Notes: generated by a model not told the origin, from the sequence alone. 64,000 bases of DNA from Andrena cerasifolii (GCF_050908995.1 NC_135131.1:11426001-11490000); one strand, 5' to 3'. Positions 33,992 through 46,729 are shown, counted from the stretch's first letter. Numbers and translations are program-made.

Positions 33992-35508
33992 AAACCCCGT
34001 CGTGAGATTTAAAACCAATTGACCAGCCTCATCGGCCGGCGCGGCGCGGCGCGGCGTGGCAAACAGCCATTTCGTACGTGCATACCCGACGCCTAATTGT
34101 GCCCAATCGCGTGATGTATGTGTGTACATTTCGGTCTGCATTGTTTTAAACAGTCAGGCACCTTCTCTCCTCGGAAGCTGCGGCTCCAACGTTTCCCCAC
34201 CGCGCCGTGCCGCGCTGCCTGAATTGCGCCCGGCCTGTCGCAGGTCGTAGCTCAAACGTATTATACAAACGAGGACATCGTTTTTCTTCACTTTTCCTAG
34301 TTCAATGCACTTTTATGTTAATAGTCGATCCCGCAATCATAACGCCGATTGCGTAAGCCATTGATTGCCGACATGAAAGTGAGTATTAATATCGAAAAAT
34401 TCTGTATTCAGAACAAGTATACCACGCCTATCAGGGCACCTAAGTAGGCGACACGCTCAAGACAGACATTCAACGCCTGTCGTTTGATTCCTCGTTCCTA
34501 AAATTATTTCCAACATTCTTGAGGCTATTAGATTTAATAGAAAATCCGCCAATATCAGTAATCTTTTCTTAGTCTTAGAATGGTTATGGTTAAGTTCTTG
34601 TATACTATACTCGAAGCATGCTGATTCCTTTAGGGAAATTTTCAAAGATTTTCATTGACATTGCAACGGGTGACGAGCGAATCGTGCTCGTTGATAATCT
34701 TCACTGGGATGCCCCTCGCCACTCGAATGTGCCATAATATTCCCCGCGTATAACCGTCTGCCTATTCGATATTCAATGACGCGATACAAGTATCGATTCC
34801 TCCAAGTTCGGCAAGCCAGCCAAAGGAGGAACATCGACGGGTGTGGCCGAGGAGTGCGTACATCGATCGGCACTTTAACCTCGAGGAAAGCACGCGTTCC
34901 TACGCGGCGAAGGAGGGATCCTTTTGCTTGCTCCGGTGCAACCGTTCGCAACCGTTCGCAACAGGATCTCCGGAGCTCCTTCCTTTTGCACGAGGGTCTT
35001 CGAGTACTACCCTTTTCTCACCTTGCCACACACCTGCTCTCGTTACATCCACCCTAAGCTTAGGATCGCGTGTCGTCGGACAGTTTTGCCTCTGCGGGTT
35101 TTCAGTTTTTCTTAGAACCGTCCGCTCGACTTTCAGTTCGATCCCCAATTTAGTTTCGCCGACGATCGCCAGGAATCTTGTACGCCCAAGGGAATATACT
35201 CCGGATAATATCTTCCCCGGAAGATGAAGACATTTCTGCCACCGTAGAATCTATCATCGCTAATTCCTCACTCCTCCATTCCCAAGCTTATAATTCACAC
35301 TAATTGGCGAGATCGGCCGAGAGGTTTATACCTACGAGCCATTTCGCTGGTCGATGTCCAGTCTGTCCGAATTTTTTACCATAGATCCTGGGAGATGCGC
35401 GAACACGAAGATTGAAATCTGTCTTGTTCCGCGGGATCTATGATGGCAATTTTACAGCACGATCTTCTTAAGCCGCCAACGATAGCTACTATATAATATA
35501 TACAGTAT
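33992..35508. other. Gene-poor DNA
   Basis: No coding exon recognised. It contains a GGCGCGGCG cluster (about 34037-34056) and an AT-richer stretch at 34260-34660 without visible transposon ends. Confidence 0.4.
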
Positions 35509-36393
35509 ACAGGGTCATCATTTAATCTTGCAACCCGCGCTCGCGCGAACAGGTAAAATGGCAACAGCGCCTCACGGACGCATTCCACTACAACCATGCA
35601 CCGGCCCGGCGTTCGGAGAGTTGCCAGCGACCGCTGGACAGCAGTGATGCCCGAGCTTCGAGAATTTTAGGATGGTCTCTTTGAAATTAACGTGGCAAAG
35701 AGCTATTGGGAATTTGCCGTCCCAGGTAAGCGAGCCGCGCGCTCCGCTTTCATGACGGTTTACCACTCGCACCCCAGATTACTGTAATGAGGTTCGAAAA
35801 CAACGTCGACTGGACCCGTACCCGTCTCAATTTAAAAAATTTTAGCTACGACAGGGTTGACCGCGGTGCTATACCTCTGTACGAAGAGATTTTTCACCAC
35901 CTGCGTGTAAAAGCTACGATAATGGCGCATCGTTCCAAAAAAATGACAGGCGTGGCGTTGAGTAGCTAAAAGGTTAAAACATTAGTTACCCCTTACGTCC
36001 GATCTATGCATGCACTGCATTAAGAATAAAATCACATAAAAAAGAAAAACAGCACAACAGATTCTGAGATCTGCAGAACTAACACATGGTTGAATAAAAA
36101 TTTAATTTCTCAATTTATGAATGTAATGATACAGAAACAACTAGCCTATTGTTTATCAACACAGTATGAAATAAAAGTTATACGAAAAAGGCCCCAAATT
36201 CTTCAACCCGAGCCGAGAAATTCCGAATGTCTCTTTGCGACGTTAATTTGAAAGAGACCATCCCTAAATTTTCGAAGCATGGTCATCACTGTTGTCCAGC
36301 GGTCACTGGCAGCTCTCCGAACGTCCGTGAGGCGCAGTTGCCATTTTACCTGTTCGCGCGACGGCGGGTTGCAAGATTAAACGATGACCCTGT
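35509..36393. mobile_element. Foldback element with about 180-200-bp inverted arms
   Basis: Left arm 35509-35715 starts ACAGGGTCATC; right arm 36218-36393 ends GATGACCCTGT. The arms share long blocks, such as TTTAATCTTGCAACCCGC and GATGGTCTCTTT. The left arm carries an extra 31 bp (about 35580-35610) absent from the right. The centre (about 500 bp, partly AT-rich) has no recognisable transposase. No clear target duplication was found. Confidence 0.8.
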
Positions 36394-39300
36394 GTGTACT
36401 ATTGATCAGAGTCCCTGAAAGCAACCAGGATAAACACATAAACACGGCATTGGGCCAGATATCCAGCTCCGAGAGCGAAAGTAGACGCAGGACAGGGAAG
36501 GGTGAGCCTGAAAAGACTGGTCCGTAGCTGAGGAGGCCAGGAAACGCGGCGCGGCGATCAGGAGCGGTCTGGGTCCGCAGGTGGTAGGACAAGGGCGTAG
36601 TAGCGATTAGCGTGGCAGTGGAGCAGCGCTGCGAAGGAGGCGTGCAAAGCGTGCAAACGAGACGATGGTTGCAGCAGGGGCGACGAGTGCGAGAGCAGCG
36701 TAAGCGGCGAGGTCGTCGAAATTAATGCGGGGAATCCACTGAACGGGATGGATCGGGTTGCCCGTTGTGGCTCGTTTTCGAGTTTTTTTACTTCTCGAAT
36801 TTAATCCAAGAATAGGGGAGAATGGGGGACATTGAAAGCGGTGGATCTCGTCTAGACGGTCGGTGACGTCACGAGACAAGGTCGACTGTCGCTCTATCCA
36901 TGACACAGCACAGTTTTTCTGTGTATAGGACACACGCCTGTATACCCACGTCCTACGCCCTACGTCCTACTCCCTACTCCTCGCGATTCTCCGTCTAGGA
37001 CTACCTCGCCCCCTAGCCCGGGCTTCTTTTCGTTCTTTCTTTTCGTCTTGTTTGCTCCCTTGCTGCTCTTCCTACGGAGCCGAGCCAGAAGGGTGGCGTA
37101 GCCACGTACATCCTTCCAGAGGATCCCCTTCCACGGCAATGGCTGGACCAGTTCGACTAGAAATCCTCTAGATCCTGTTCCTCCGAAAGCCTGCTGATCG
37201 ATGCGTTCTCCTGGGGACCTTGCTCGCTCCAGACACTCCGAAGCACCTCGAAAATCCACGGGATCCATTTCAGTGTCAACTACTTAGGTGCAATTCCAGC
37301 AGGTGATCATGGACGCGGAAGAAGAATTTGTTAAGCCACTTATTAAAAATTCCACCGCGTTCTACGTTTCTTCCTTTCATTTCCAGACGCTATCGACTCT
37401 GTGAAATATTCCCGCGTCGTGTCAGAGGTTAAGGTTGGCAGTTTCGTCCGACTTTAAAATACTCGGCGGGCCGATTAAGATTCCATTCTGAAATTCTCTG
37501 GGTGAAACGCATTCGTTTGCACGCGCTTTCTGTCACCAGACAAGGGCGTCTTTATCTGGTTCGGAAATCGTGAGCTCCGCGTCGCGGTCGCGTCGGGCCT
37601 CGGTCAAGATGGACGACGCGACGCGAAGCGACGCCCCGTTCACGTTAAGATCACGGCTCTGGCCAGCTCGAGGCGAATAATATCTGAATTCCTTGCGTTG
37701 AGGCATAGCCAATCAGGCTCATCAATAATTCAGCGGGTTCGGCCGACCGAGAAATTCGAAAACAAGGCGAAAACAGCTGGCCAACGTGTCTTTCTACAGG
37801 GTGTGCCACGAATTGGTTTCTAACAATTTCGCCTAACACGCCACAGTCCAGCACCGTTCCGCGCTTCAGACGATAATCTAGTCATCGAACAGCCTGTTTC
37901 TTTCACCCGTCAACGCGAAAGATGGTAATGATTTTCTCATGGATATATCCAAATCTTCACTGTCATCTCCTGCTGACATCAGCCTCGAGCCGTTAATCGA
38001 CCTGTACACCTAACCCAGCTGGGTTACCTGACCGTCGGCCTATCGGTATACGATTGAATCCCGATTTTTCCACGCAACTCGCGACTCGCGACCACGATTT
38101 CACCAACAGATATCGCCGTAGCGGGACGCGGCCGCGGGGAAAAAACGAGAAGCGATAGGGGGCTGCCTTTCGAAACGGGGTCGACCGAATTTGCCTATTC
38201 AATCTGTCTTCTCGGTGTCTGCGAAACGGCGTGGCGAGATGTCTGATCGCGCGGCGCGAAACTTTCATACATTTAAATGCAGCCGGGCAGGGGACAGGAT
38301 GCGCATTTCAATGTCGAATTAAGGTTAAATTCTAAGCGGCGCGAACGGCTCGCACGCTACATACATTTCTCGAGCAGGTTTCTGAAAAGATTACCTACTC
38401 CGAATATCAGGAAGGCGCATCGCAATTCGTCCATTGAATCTGCATTGACGCAGCACTGACTGGAGAACGAGGAGAGAACGTCTCTACGTTCTCTACCTTC
38501 TCTACCTTCTGGTGGAGATTCTAATGGAGTTTAGGAGGACTATTTAATTAACTAATTCAGACATAGGTAATTTGTCGTGCGTCGCGCGTGAAAATCGCCG
38601 TGATCAAGGACGATACCACTCTTGCCGGGAAACCGTAGCAATCTACGTGGAATCGAGCTATAGACAGCTTTAGAGGTTGGAGCGTGGTCCCACTGTCTCC
38701 TAACTACGAAACTGCTCTAGGAGATTGAAAGTTCTTCTAGCACAGTGGCCGCCACGCTGGGGCGCACGAACCAGACTCTTAGGCGAATTGATGCTGATCA
38801 AAGAGTTCACAGGGACTCACGTGATGCCCTTCGAACGAATCGGATCGTGATCTCTGGCTAGGCTTTCTAGCCAACGCTCCCGATCAGCTTCGTTTGCTCT
38901 CTGATGAATAAGTTAATCGGGTTAATCCATATGTGCCATTAAACGTTACGCACCGCTTAATCACTTCCGCGTGGAGGGGTCAGTGCTCTTCCTCGTTCCA
39001 CGGTTCGGGCTAACCGTTCTATTGTAGCGCTCGCGAGATTACACGGATGAAATACGTTTCATAAATTCTGTTTGCGCGCGAGCGTGAGACCGCGCTCCGC
39101 TCGTTAGATTGGATCTAATTTTCCAATAGAGTAACACGCCGTGTCGTGTTCACGTTCGTATCACGAACCGTGTCGGGGTGTACGAGTCACTCGCCGCTGG
39201 TACCCCCTGTTCCCCCTGTTATCGGCCAGCCTTCGAAACGACCATTGTGGACAGTGGTTCCTTTGCTACGCGTGTGGGATTCGCTGCTGTCGACTAAGAA

Positions 39301-40003
39301 AGTAGATTAGCCAGCTAATTGCCAGAAAATCTGGAAATTTTGAAAACTTGGCTCCGGTCTCCCTCGGCGGAATGACAGAGAACATCGACGCGCTCGACTA
39401 GAGGCTAGAGGCGTGAAATGCACGCGCATTGATATCTGGGCCACAGTGTCTCGTTTCCCAATGAAGTCGTTGGGCCTGTCCGATCTGGCTGATGACGATT
39501 CATCGTCATCGCTCTTTGGTTCAACGCACTTGCCCGCGCGAATAACGCGGGCAGAACAATCGACAGGCCGGATAGAGGGATGATGCGCTAATGATACGGG
39601 GAAACACCTCGTGACGGGACAGCTTCTGTGGCTCGATAGGTACTTTTTTTTTTAGTACCTACTTACTGATTCTCTCTTCCCAGTTACGTTCTTCATTAAT
39701 AAGGACTTTCAACTATTCAGCATAGGCACGGCGCGGCGCGAGCGATAAATGAATTGGTTTAAATTCTTGATAAGATGACGTAAGTGCGCTGAACGACTCG
39801 CGACTGCTGCTGTGGCTATCGCAGATAAGAATCTGAGCCCTGTTATCGGTGCACTCGCGTGCATGTGTTACAAGCTGCGACCCGATAGTAAGAAAAAGGC
39901 GGCACGCTTGTCTCGAATATGTTTAATCGCGAGACGCTTCCGGTACTCGCGATTACTATTCCCGGGGTCTGGTTCCCTCTTCTGTTTCAAAGATACCTAA
40001 GTA
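36394..40003. other. Gene-poor GC-rich DNA
   Basis: No coding exon recognised. Short frames have no family motifs. Confidence 0.4.
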
Positions 40004-40748
40004 CACGGGGAGGAATTGTCTGCACCGTTAGGAACGGTGCTCGAAAAGTGAGCACCGTCGGCGACGGTGTCCTTGATGAACGCGCACTGAAATCATCGAT
40101 GCATTGCTATCTTACATCTTTGTTTTCCATGTTCGCCATTCGTCGTTCTTTTCGATGCGCGCATGGTACACGGAACAAGGTCCGCACCGTTGAGTTCGTG
40201 TATGAAAATTAATGGATCTATCTGGTTGGCTTATTAATTAATAGTTCAATTAATAAACTAAGAGTAAGCCACATTATAATCAGGCAAAAAAACAGTTCTA
40301 AATATGCTTTTAACAAATGTAAATTTTGAATGCAAATCTAACCTATATTCGTATCATTTTATTTAAACTTTTAATGTTATAATAATTTATGAGGTCTATC
40401 ACATACACTTTCTTGAGTACCCAGTGTACCATGATGCGTATCTAAGTATATTTATTAATCTTTATTAATCATGAAAAGTTATTTATTATTTTAATAACAT
40501 AGATATTTTAATTTGATCTACTTGTTAGGTAAATATTAGTTTATCTAAAAACTATTTAGGTTTCGAAAAATTGATATCGCCAAATGTATAGCAATAGCAA
40601 ACATGGAAAACAAAGATGTAAGATTGCAATGCATCGATGATTTAAGTGCGCATTCATCAAGAACACCGTTGTGAACGGTGCTGGCACCGTCGCCGACGGT
40701 ACTCACTTTTCGAGCACCGTTCCCAACGGTGCAGACATCTCTCCTTGT
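40004..40748. mobile_element. Foldback element with iterated CACCGT palindromes in its arms
   Basis: Left arm (about 40004-40155) and right arm (about 40596-40748) are inverted copies reading GTCTGCACCGTT(A/G)GGAACG onwards to TTACATCTTTGTTTTCCATG. Each arm contains small palindromes: GCACCGTTNNGAACGGTGC-type units and CACCGTCGGCGACGGT. The right arm has one unit more than the left. The AT-rich centre (40200-40590) has no reading frame of note. Confidence 0.82.
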
Positions 40749-40775
40749 AGTTGGGTGGAAAGAAATCGGTTCAGG

Positions 40776-41350
40776 GGTTATACCTAGTCAGGCGGCCGAA
40801 AAGAGGCGATTGTTTGTGACTTTTTTCTGAAAAAGCGGAAGCATATATTTTTACACAACTTTTTGCACTTAAAAGAGCAACATTTAAAGAACCTTTGGTA
40901 ATTTTTTCGTAGAAAAATATTTACGTTTATAATAAAGTAACAACCGACATCCAAGAAGCATTTTTAAAAATTTGTTTTTTTGGTGAGCACTGCCATTCGG
41001 AACCGGATTATCTAAAATCAAAAAACAAAAAAGATTTCTTTAGCATATTAATGTATCTTCTGATTAACGGAGGGAATTTCCGAAATATTAATTTAAAACA
41101 AAATGGCAATTATTTAAAGTCGAAATCATGATGATTTTCGTGCAAAATTTTTTAAAAATGCTTCTTGGATGTCGGTTGTTACTTTATTATAAACGTAAAT
41201 ATTTCTGTATGAAAAAAATACCAAATGTTCTTTAAATGTTGCTCTTTTAAGTGCAAAAAGTTGTGTAAAAATATATGCTTCCGCTTCTTCAGAAAAAATT
41301 CACAAACATTCGCCTCTTTTCGGCCGCCTGACTAAATAGGTATAACCCCT
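40776..41350. mobile_element. Foldback element with about 190-bp inverted arms
   Basis: Ends read GGGGTTATACCTA on the left and TAGGTATAACCCC on the right. Just inside, both arms carry GTCAGGCGGCCGAAAAGAGG, and further in TTTACACAACTTTTTGCACTT and GACATCCAAGAAGCATTTTT. The flanks are TTCA on the left and TTAA on the right. That could be a decayed TTAA duplication, as in piggyBac- or Kolobok-type elements, but this is a guess. There is no coding capacity. Confidence 0.82.
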
Positions 41351-43645
41351 TAATGAAACGCCACGGACGCTCACCGCCGCGCCCGCGCCGCCTTATCAAT
41401 AAGAATTTCTTTTGCAACGAAGGTCAAACGAATCGCGTCCTTATCGCGTTCGTTTTTCTAAGTGACAGAAGGAGGAGCGTTGTTTCGATGACCGACTAAA
41501 TTATCTGCAATCGTTTAAATTGGAGTATTGCAGCGGCGATAAGCGCGCGTTACGTTGTGAAACACGCGCGCGACATGTTGCAAAACAACAGAAATCATTC
41601 GCCAGGGAGATAGGCGGGGGGGGGCGATACGCGAGCGAGCGTTACGGAGTCCAAAGTATTTTCGCCGGCGTAAAAATAGTGAATGCGCGATGGTGATGCA
41701 GACATAATTGCCTCTGTCGCGTGTGCTTGATGCTTCCCATGCTTGGCCCAATCAACGCTCGTCTAGGTCTACGATATCGTTCCTATCGATAAACAGATTA
41801 ATTGCTCGCGATGGCAACTCTAGCGATCTAAATAGAGGGCACGGTGTTTTCGGCCACCATGGTCGTCGGACAACTAGCGATCGATGGATCGTAAAAAGAT
41901 CCTGGCGCTCCTTACTCTCTTACTGTTAGTCTCTTCCTAATCCTATAAGCTATAAGTTCTCGACATCTGTCTCGATATCTGAATACTCCAGTATTCTTTC
42001 GACGATGGCACGGTCTCGCGACCATGTCTGCGACGGAGAAAGAGGGGGACGCGAGAAAAATTGCGAACCTTCGACGAGCGCAATGAAGGCAAGTGGCCAA
42101 CGAGACGGAGAACGATGTTGCAGGCCGCTCGGTGCAATATGTGGGCCAGACAACAATAATTGTTCGACGTTTCCTGGTATATTATACCGCGTGTAATTGA
42201 TACAGAGGAGCCGCCATTAATTCCCCTGCTGTCTCCGAGCTATCTTTAGCGTGCGTGGAACCCGGGCCGCTTCTCGGGCCCCTTTCGATATATTTTCATG
42301 AGAATCTTCTTCTACTTACAACGGATAAAGCATATCGGACTACCGACTTTCCCATAGGACGAAGCCTCGTGGTGGCTGCAAGGATTGCCGCTGGTACAAT
42401 CGTACATACCCGCAGCCCTTTCACTCGTTGGAGACCGTGGCTACCCTTACCACAAATATATCGATTCGTATAGAAGGTATCAAGGTCACGTTATCCTGAC
42501 GAAGGTCAATCTCCCATTCGCCGGGGAATGCGGCGCTGCCCTTTCATTTATGTTAATGGGATTCACGTGCAGGCTACCATTAAAAACGTGCCGGTCCGCC
42601 TTCCTCCAAGACCTAAATATTTGGAATTTTTCAACGGCGCGTTATAATCGGCCGCAATTGCACGTGTCCGGTCGGGTGACTCGTGAGTCGTGAGCGAGCA
42701 CTCATACGGGGAAGGAAAATCGTGAATGATTCGAGGCAGGGCCTTGAACAGTGATTTGGTCGTTTGGTCGCTCGACTAGGATCCATCGTGTTCCGTTCCT
42801 CGGTCTATAGGAGATAGACGGTGCTCGCGTAACGGTACCGTTGACTTGTTGCGCGACGCGTACCTACCGCTGAATCCGACTGACACACAACGTGTGTGTC
42901 GACTGTCGACGGAAGGCGTGCACGGTGTGCACACGCGTTCCGCGTTACGTCGACGCGTGTTGTCGGCGTTACGTGCACCAGGATGCACGTATATGCGTGT
43001 ACGAGCGCATTTTGCCGCTGCAGAGAGACGAGCTGAATGCCAATCGGCACGCGAACCGTCCTGTCCGCTACAGAACAGAGCGTCATAAACTTGTGCCAGG
43101 CTTATTGCTAATATTTTGATTCGCGTGCCCGCGCGCGAAACTGTTTAGAATGGGTCCCACGATAGGGGATATCTGGACGAAACGTTTCCACCGTGCGAGT
43201 TACGTCGTCGTTGAGTGGTCTCGGAGACTTGCGCGAAAGAGTCTCGCACACCGAAAACTCTATAATGCCTCCATTCATGCTCTCGGCTTGGCAACTTCGA
43301 ACGCATAATATTTACAGCGCGAGAAGCTCGTGCACTTGTGGGTAACGGGTCATTCGCGCTGCTGGGACAACTCAGCGATGCTGCTCGGTGGAAACGTTTC
43401 TGTAACAATGGGGCTGGTATTCAAGGTCCCTAAAAATTGTGGTTGGGTTAGGTGTAAATATCAATACGTAGTATCGGAAAGATAATTTTACGCGGATCTT
43501 AACCGTGTTATGGTTATATTTAAGTGTCCTGAGTACCTGACCGCGAGTAGTCAAGTGTTTAGACTGTTTAGACATTCAAGCAAGGAGGCTCGATATCCGA
43601 GCGCTCCACGATTACGCGAAATTTCCGGCCACCGAAGGCGGCTGA
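41351..43645. other. Gene-poor GC-rich DNA
   Basis: No coding exon recognised. The stretch 42840-43000 is rich in ACGCGT/GTGCAC-type alternating purine-pyrimidine sequence. Confidence 0.4.
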
Positions 43646-43650
43646 CGGCG

Positions 43651-44439
43651 CACAGTGTCGCGGCACGTGTTCAAAAAGCAAAATTTTCAGTTTTTAAATT
43701 TTGTATTTCATTTCATGGAATTGGTAGCAAACAGTCCTCCGACATAAGAACATCGTAACTTAGTAACGTAAATAAAGTTTTTAGGGTCAGTAATTACATT
43801 CAAAGTCGAATAACCAAACGCAAGCTACCACAGACTACGCATAGGAAATATTTACCCACTGCATTTTTCTTGTATTTATAAGTTCTTTTCTTTCTTTCTT
43901 TTTTTGAAAATAAGCAAAATATATCCCTCTTTCGTTTTATTAATTAAAAATTCTTGCATTTAAACATATGGATACGTACCAGTGGCTCAAATTATTACTT
44001 TTTTTTTGCCGCAACTTCGAAGTTCTGGAGAGAATTAAAAAAACCCGAACATATCGGTTCTTTCATTTTTTTTACTACAATTAGTTCTTTTTATGCCCTT
44101 TAATTTGGTGTAAATTTTATCTGCTCCCGAGTGCTCCGACTTAAGAAGAAATACATATAATAAAACGAAAAATTAGACAAATCTGTGCTAGAATATTTAT
44201 TTTTAAAAGACACTGAGCTTTGAATTCCTTTTGTTATTATTTGTTTTACAAAAGTAAGCACGATATGATTAACTAATAAAAAATTATGTTAAAAAATATA
44301 TTTTAATGAATTATTTTATGTAAAAAATTAATTTTGTTTGTGTACAAATATGATTAACATATCAATTACATATGAATAACTGTATCTTAATGGAAAATTG
44401 ATTTTTGATTTTTTTTTCTTATATACTCGTTACACTGTG
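43651..44439. mobile_element. Transib-like non-autonomous DNA transposon (copy 2)
   Basis: A 789-bp strongly AT-rich island. The left end begins CACAGTGTCGCGG; the right end, reverse-complemented, begins CACAGTGTAACGAG. It is flanked by a perfect 5-bp duplication CGGCG (43646-43650 and 44440-44444), which fits the CGNCG-like target preference I recall for Transib. Both ends carry the exact recombination-signal heptamer CACAGTG. Only the first 8 bp are shared between ends, and no transposase frame is present. It shares the heptamer with the copy at 20.6 kb, but the bodies look different, so they are probably different subfamilies. Confidence 0.72.
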
Positions 44440-44444
44440 CGGCG

Positions 44445-45360
44445 ACGGGACGCGACGCGCGACGCGCGACGCGGCGAGTGTGGTTGTTGCGGTTTGAAAA
44501 ACACCGCAGAGGACAATATCAGTGATTACAACGGGGCGGTCGATTGGGAACGCAGAACGAAATTGAATTCCATCGTCGTGCTATCGGAAGTAATTTGATC
44601 GTACCTAGGAAGTCACTCGCTTTCCTACGCTTTCTACAACTTTCATTGCGGCGCAACCTTTGTGTTCGCCGCCTGTTTGTCCTGGAAAAAGAGCAGCTCA
44701 AAGGTAAGAGAGAAGAAATGCATTCTATTATTGGTACGCCGCTTGTATCGTTGGTCCTAGAGTAGTGGTATGCTCGCGCGATAGGGGTAGATTTAAAGAA
44801 AAAGCCTAGCATCATTTTCCGTTACGATGGGTGGGGTAAAGAAGGTGGTGACGCGTAGCCAAGCGTAGTTGGAGCCGATGCCCACGATCAGCATTACGAC
44901 AACGCGCTACTTTCACTCGAATTCTATGGTTTTTTGCGTCGAGTATCGGTACGTCAACTATGTAGTCCCGTGGTTCGATGAACAGCTTTCGGATAGGGTC
45001 TCTGGTAGAAACGGCGATCTCGCGTAAAAAGCAACGCACTGGCACCCATTGAGAAGGGTGGAGGCAGCTGCGGCCTAGGACTCGGATCCCGATCTCCGTT
45101 CGTAGGGCCGCGTAAACGCGCATCAGGGACTCATTCCCTCGTCGAGGCTCGCCTGGAACGCAGCAATAAGAAGGGGTGGGCAAAAGTAGGGTGAGAAGGA
45201 TGATCGCAGAGGGGATGGCCGGCCGTGTGGAGAGCAGCAGTCTGGCCAGTTGATTACGATGCCGAAACGAGTGCCGGGCCATCGTTTCCAACCAGTTTCG
45301 GACAGCGTCTTCGGCTCGAACGGGGTCTACACTCTACGTAGCCATCGCGGAGACGCTAAC
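44445..45360. other. GC-rich flank with one secretory-looking minus-strand frame
   Basis: No supported gene. The minus-strand frame 44812-45291 (159 codons, ATG start) has a signal-peptide-like hydrophobic stretch (SAIILLTLLLPTPSYC), then a mixed region with several cysteines. I recognise no family. Frames of this length arise elsewhere in this CpG-rich region, so I do not call it a gene. Confidence 0.3.
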
Positions 45361-46104
45361 CCGTGAGACCAACAGAGCGGGCCAGAAGAGGTGAGGAGAG
45401 GAGAAGAGAGGAGGAGACGCGGTAAGCGCGAGGGAGACGGCAAGGGTCTTGACAAGGAGGCGATCCAGGGAGGGTATCGCGAGAAGAGACGGAGGAGGCG
45501 ACAGCCGAGCTTAAGTTTCGGTTTCGTTCGTTTCGCGCCTGCTCCGCGTCGAACGGGAGCCGAGAGTGAGCGTCGGGGAGCAAGCGAGAGAGTGAAACCG
45601 AACGGACGAAGAGGGGCAGGTCCGTGTAGCGGTGGAACGGAACGAGACGGCAGAACGTGGAGTAGGAGCGAGCCAGGAGACGGGAAAACCACCGGGGGAA
45701 GCGAGAAGGAAAAAGGCCTGGTGGCGGTGGCGGTGGCGGCTCATAGCGCGAGGAGAGGGTGGAAAAGGCGAGTGCAACGAGCGCGGCAGAGACGGAACGC
45801 GACAGCCCCGGGGGTTGAAGAGAGAGGAAGCGGCCAGAACAGACTTCACCGGCGCTCTGCTCCCAATAACGACTCTCGCCCTCGGTCAGTCGCGCGCGAA
45901 CCGCGGAGCCGCGAGCACCTCTTCGTTTCTAACTCGCTCTGCTCGTCGGGATTCCGGCCAGAAGGCCTCCCGAAGCCGCGTGCACGTGCGAACGGGGGTC
46001 AAGAGCAGCCGCTGGAGAACGCCACCGAGGAGAAGTATCCCGCGCCAGCTAGAGCGGAGGCAATCGGAGGAATCACGACGACGGCGACGTTCGGCCGAGC
46101 CCAG

Positions 46105-46210
46105 CCGAATCGAATCGAAACGAATCGAATCGAATCGAATCGAATCGAATCGAATCGAATCGAGTCGTGTCGAGTCGTGTCGAATCGAGTCGAATCGAGT
46201 CGAGTCGAGT
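46105..46210. repeat. (CGAAT)n microsatellite
   Basis: Pentanucleotide array with interrupted CGAGT and CGTGT variants toward the right end. Confidence 0.85.
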
Positions 46211-46662
46211 GCTTCGTGTCCGCGATTCACGCGAGCCTCTATCGCTGAAACATGGTAGCGTTCGCCAGGTATCGGAGCTAGGAAACAGACCAAGCATGAG
46301 AGACTCGGGTGCGGGTTCGACGAGCTGAGCGCACTGTCGGCGCACGCGAGGGGTCTACTTGCACGGGAAGCACGGGCAAAGATCGAGGATGGGTCGGCGA
46401 TAGGTCTGGGTTAGGTGAGCACTTGGAGAACGCTGCTCTGGTCACTGGTGTGCCTGGTAAGAAAGGGAAGGGGGAGGAGGGTGGAAGGAGGCTAGTTTTC
46501 GGGGTTATCTGTCGGTGAAGTTGCCGCGGGTATATCGAAGTCGTAATCGCGTCGCGAGTGGTGCTCGCTGCATCCGGAGATACATGCAGCAGCCGGTGAC
46601 CGAGTGAGAGAAGAGCGGAAAACGGTCAAGTGACAAGGAGCAAGCGGCCGGCCAGAGCGTGG

Positions 46663-46670
46663 TATATAAA
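46663..46670 (+). promoter_or_regulatory. TATA box
   Basis: TATATAAA in an otherwise GC-rich block, about 490 bp upstream of a consensus splice donor. Confidence 0.5.
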
Positions 46671-46688
46671 AGTGCGAACTGGCGGAGT

Positions 46689-46729
46689 GGCCTAGCGGCC
46701 GAGCGGCCGAGCGGCCGAGCGGCCAAGCG
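46689..46729. repeat. 10-bp tandem repeat (GCGGCCGAGC)n
   Basis: About four copies immediately downstream of the TATA box, around the predicted transcription start. Confidence 0.75.

Noticed and set aside
45391..46258. Overlapping plus-strand frames of 285 and 208 codons as a coding gene
   Set aside because: Two frames are open at once, the content is Arg/Glu/Gly-rich and ends in a translated CGAAT repeat, and no domain is visible. Composition of a CpG- and purine-rich promoter explains them.
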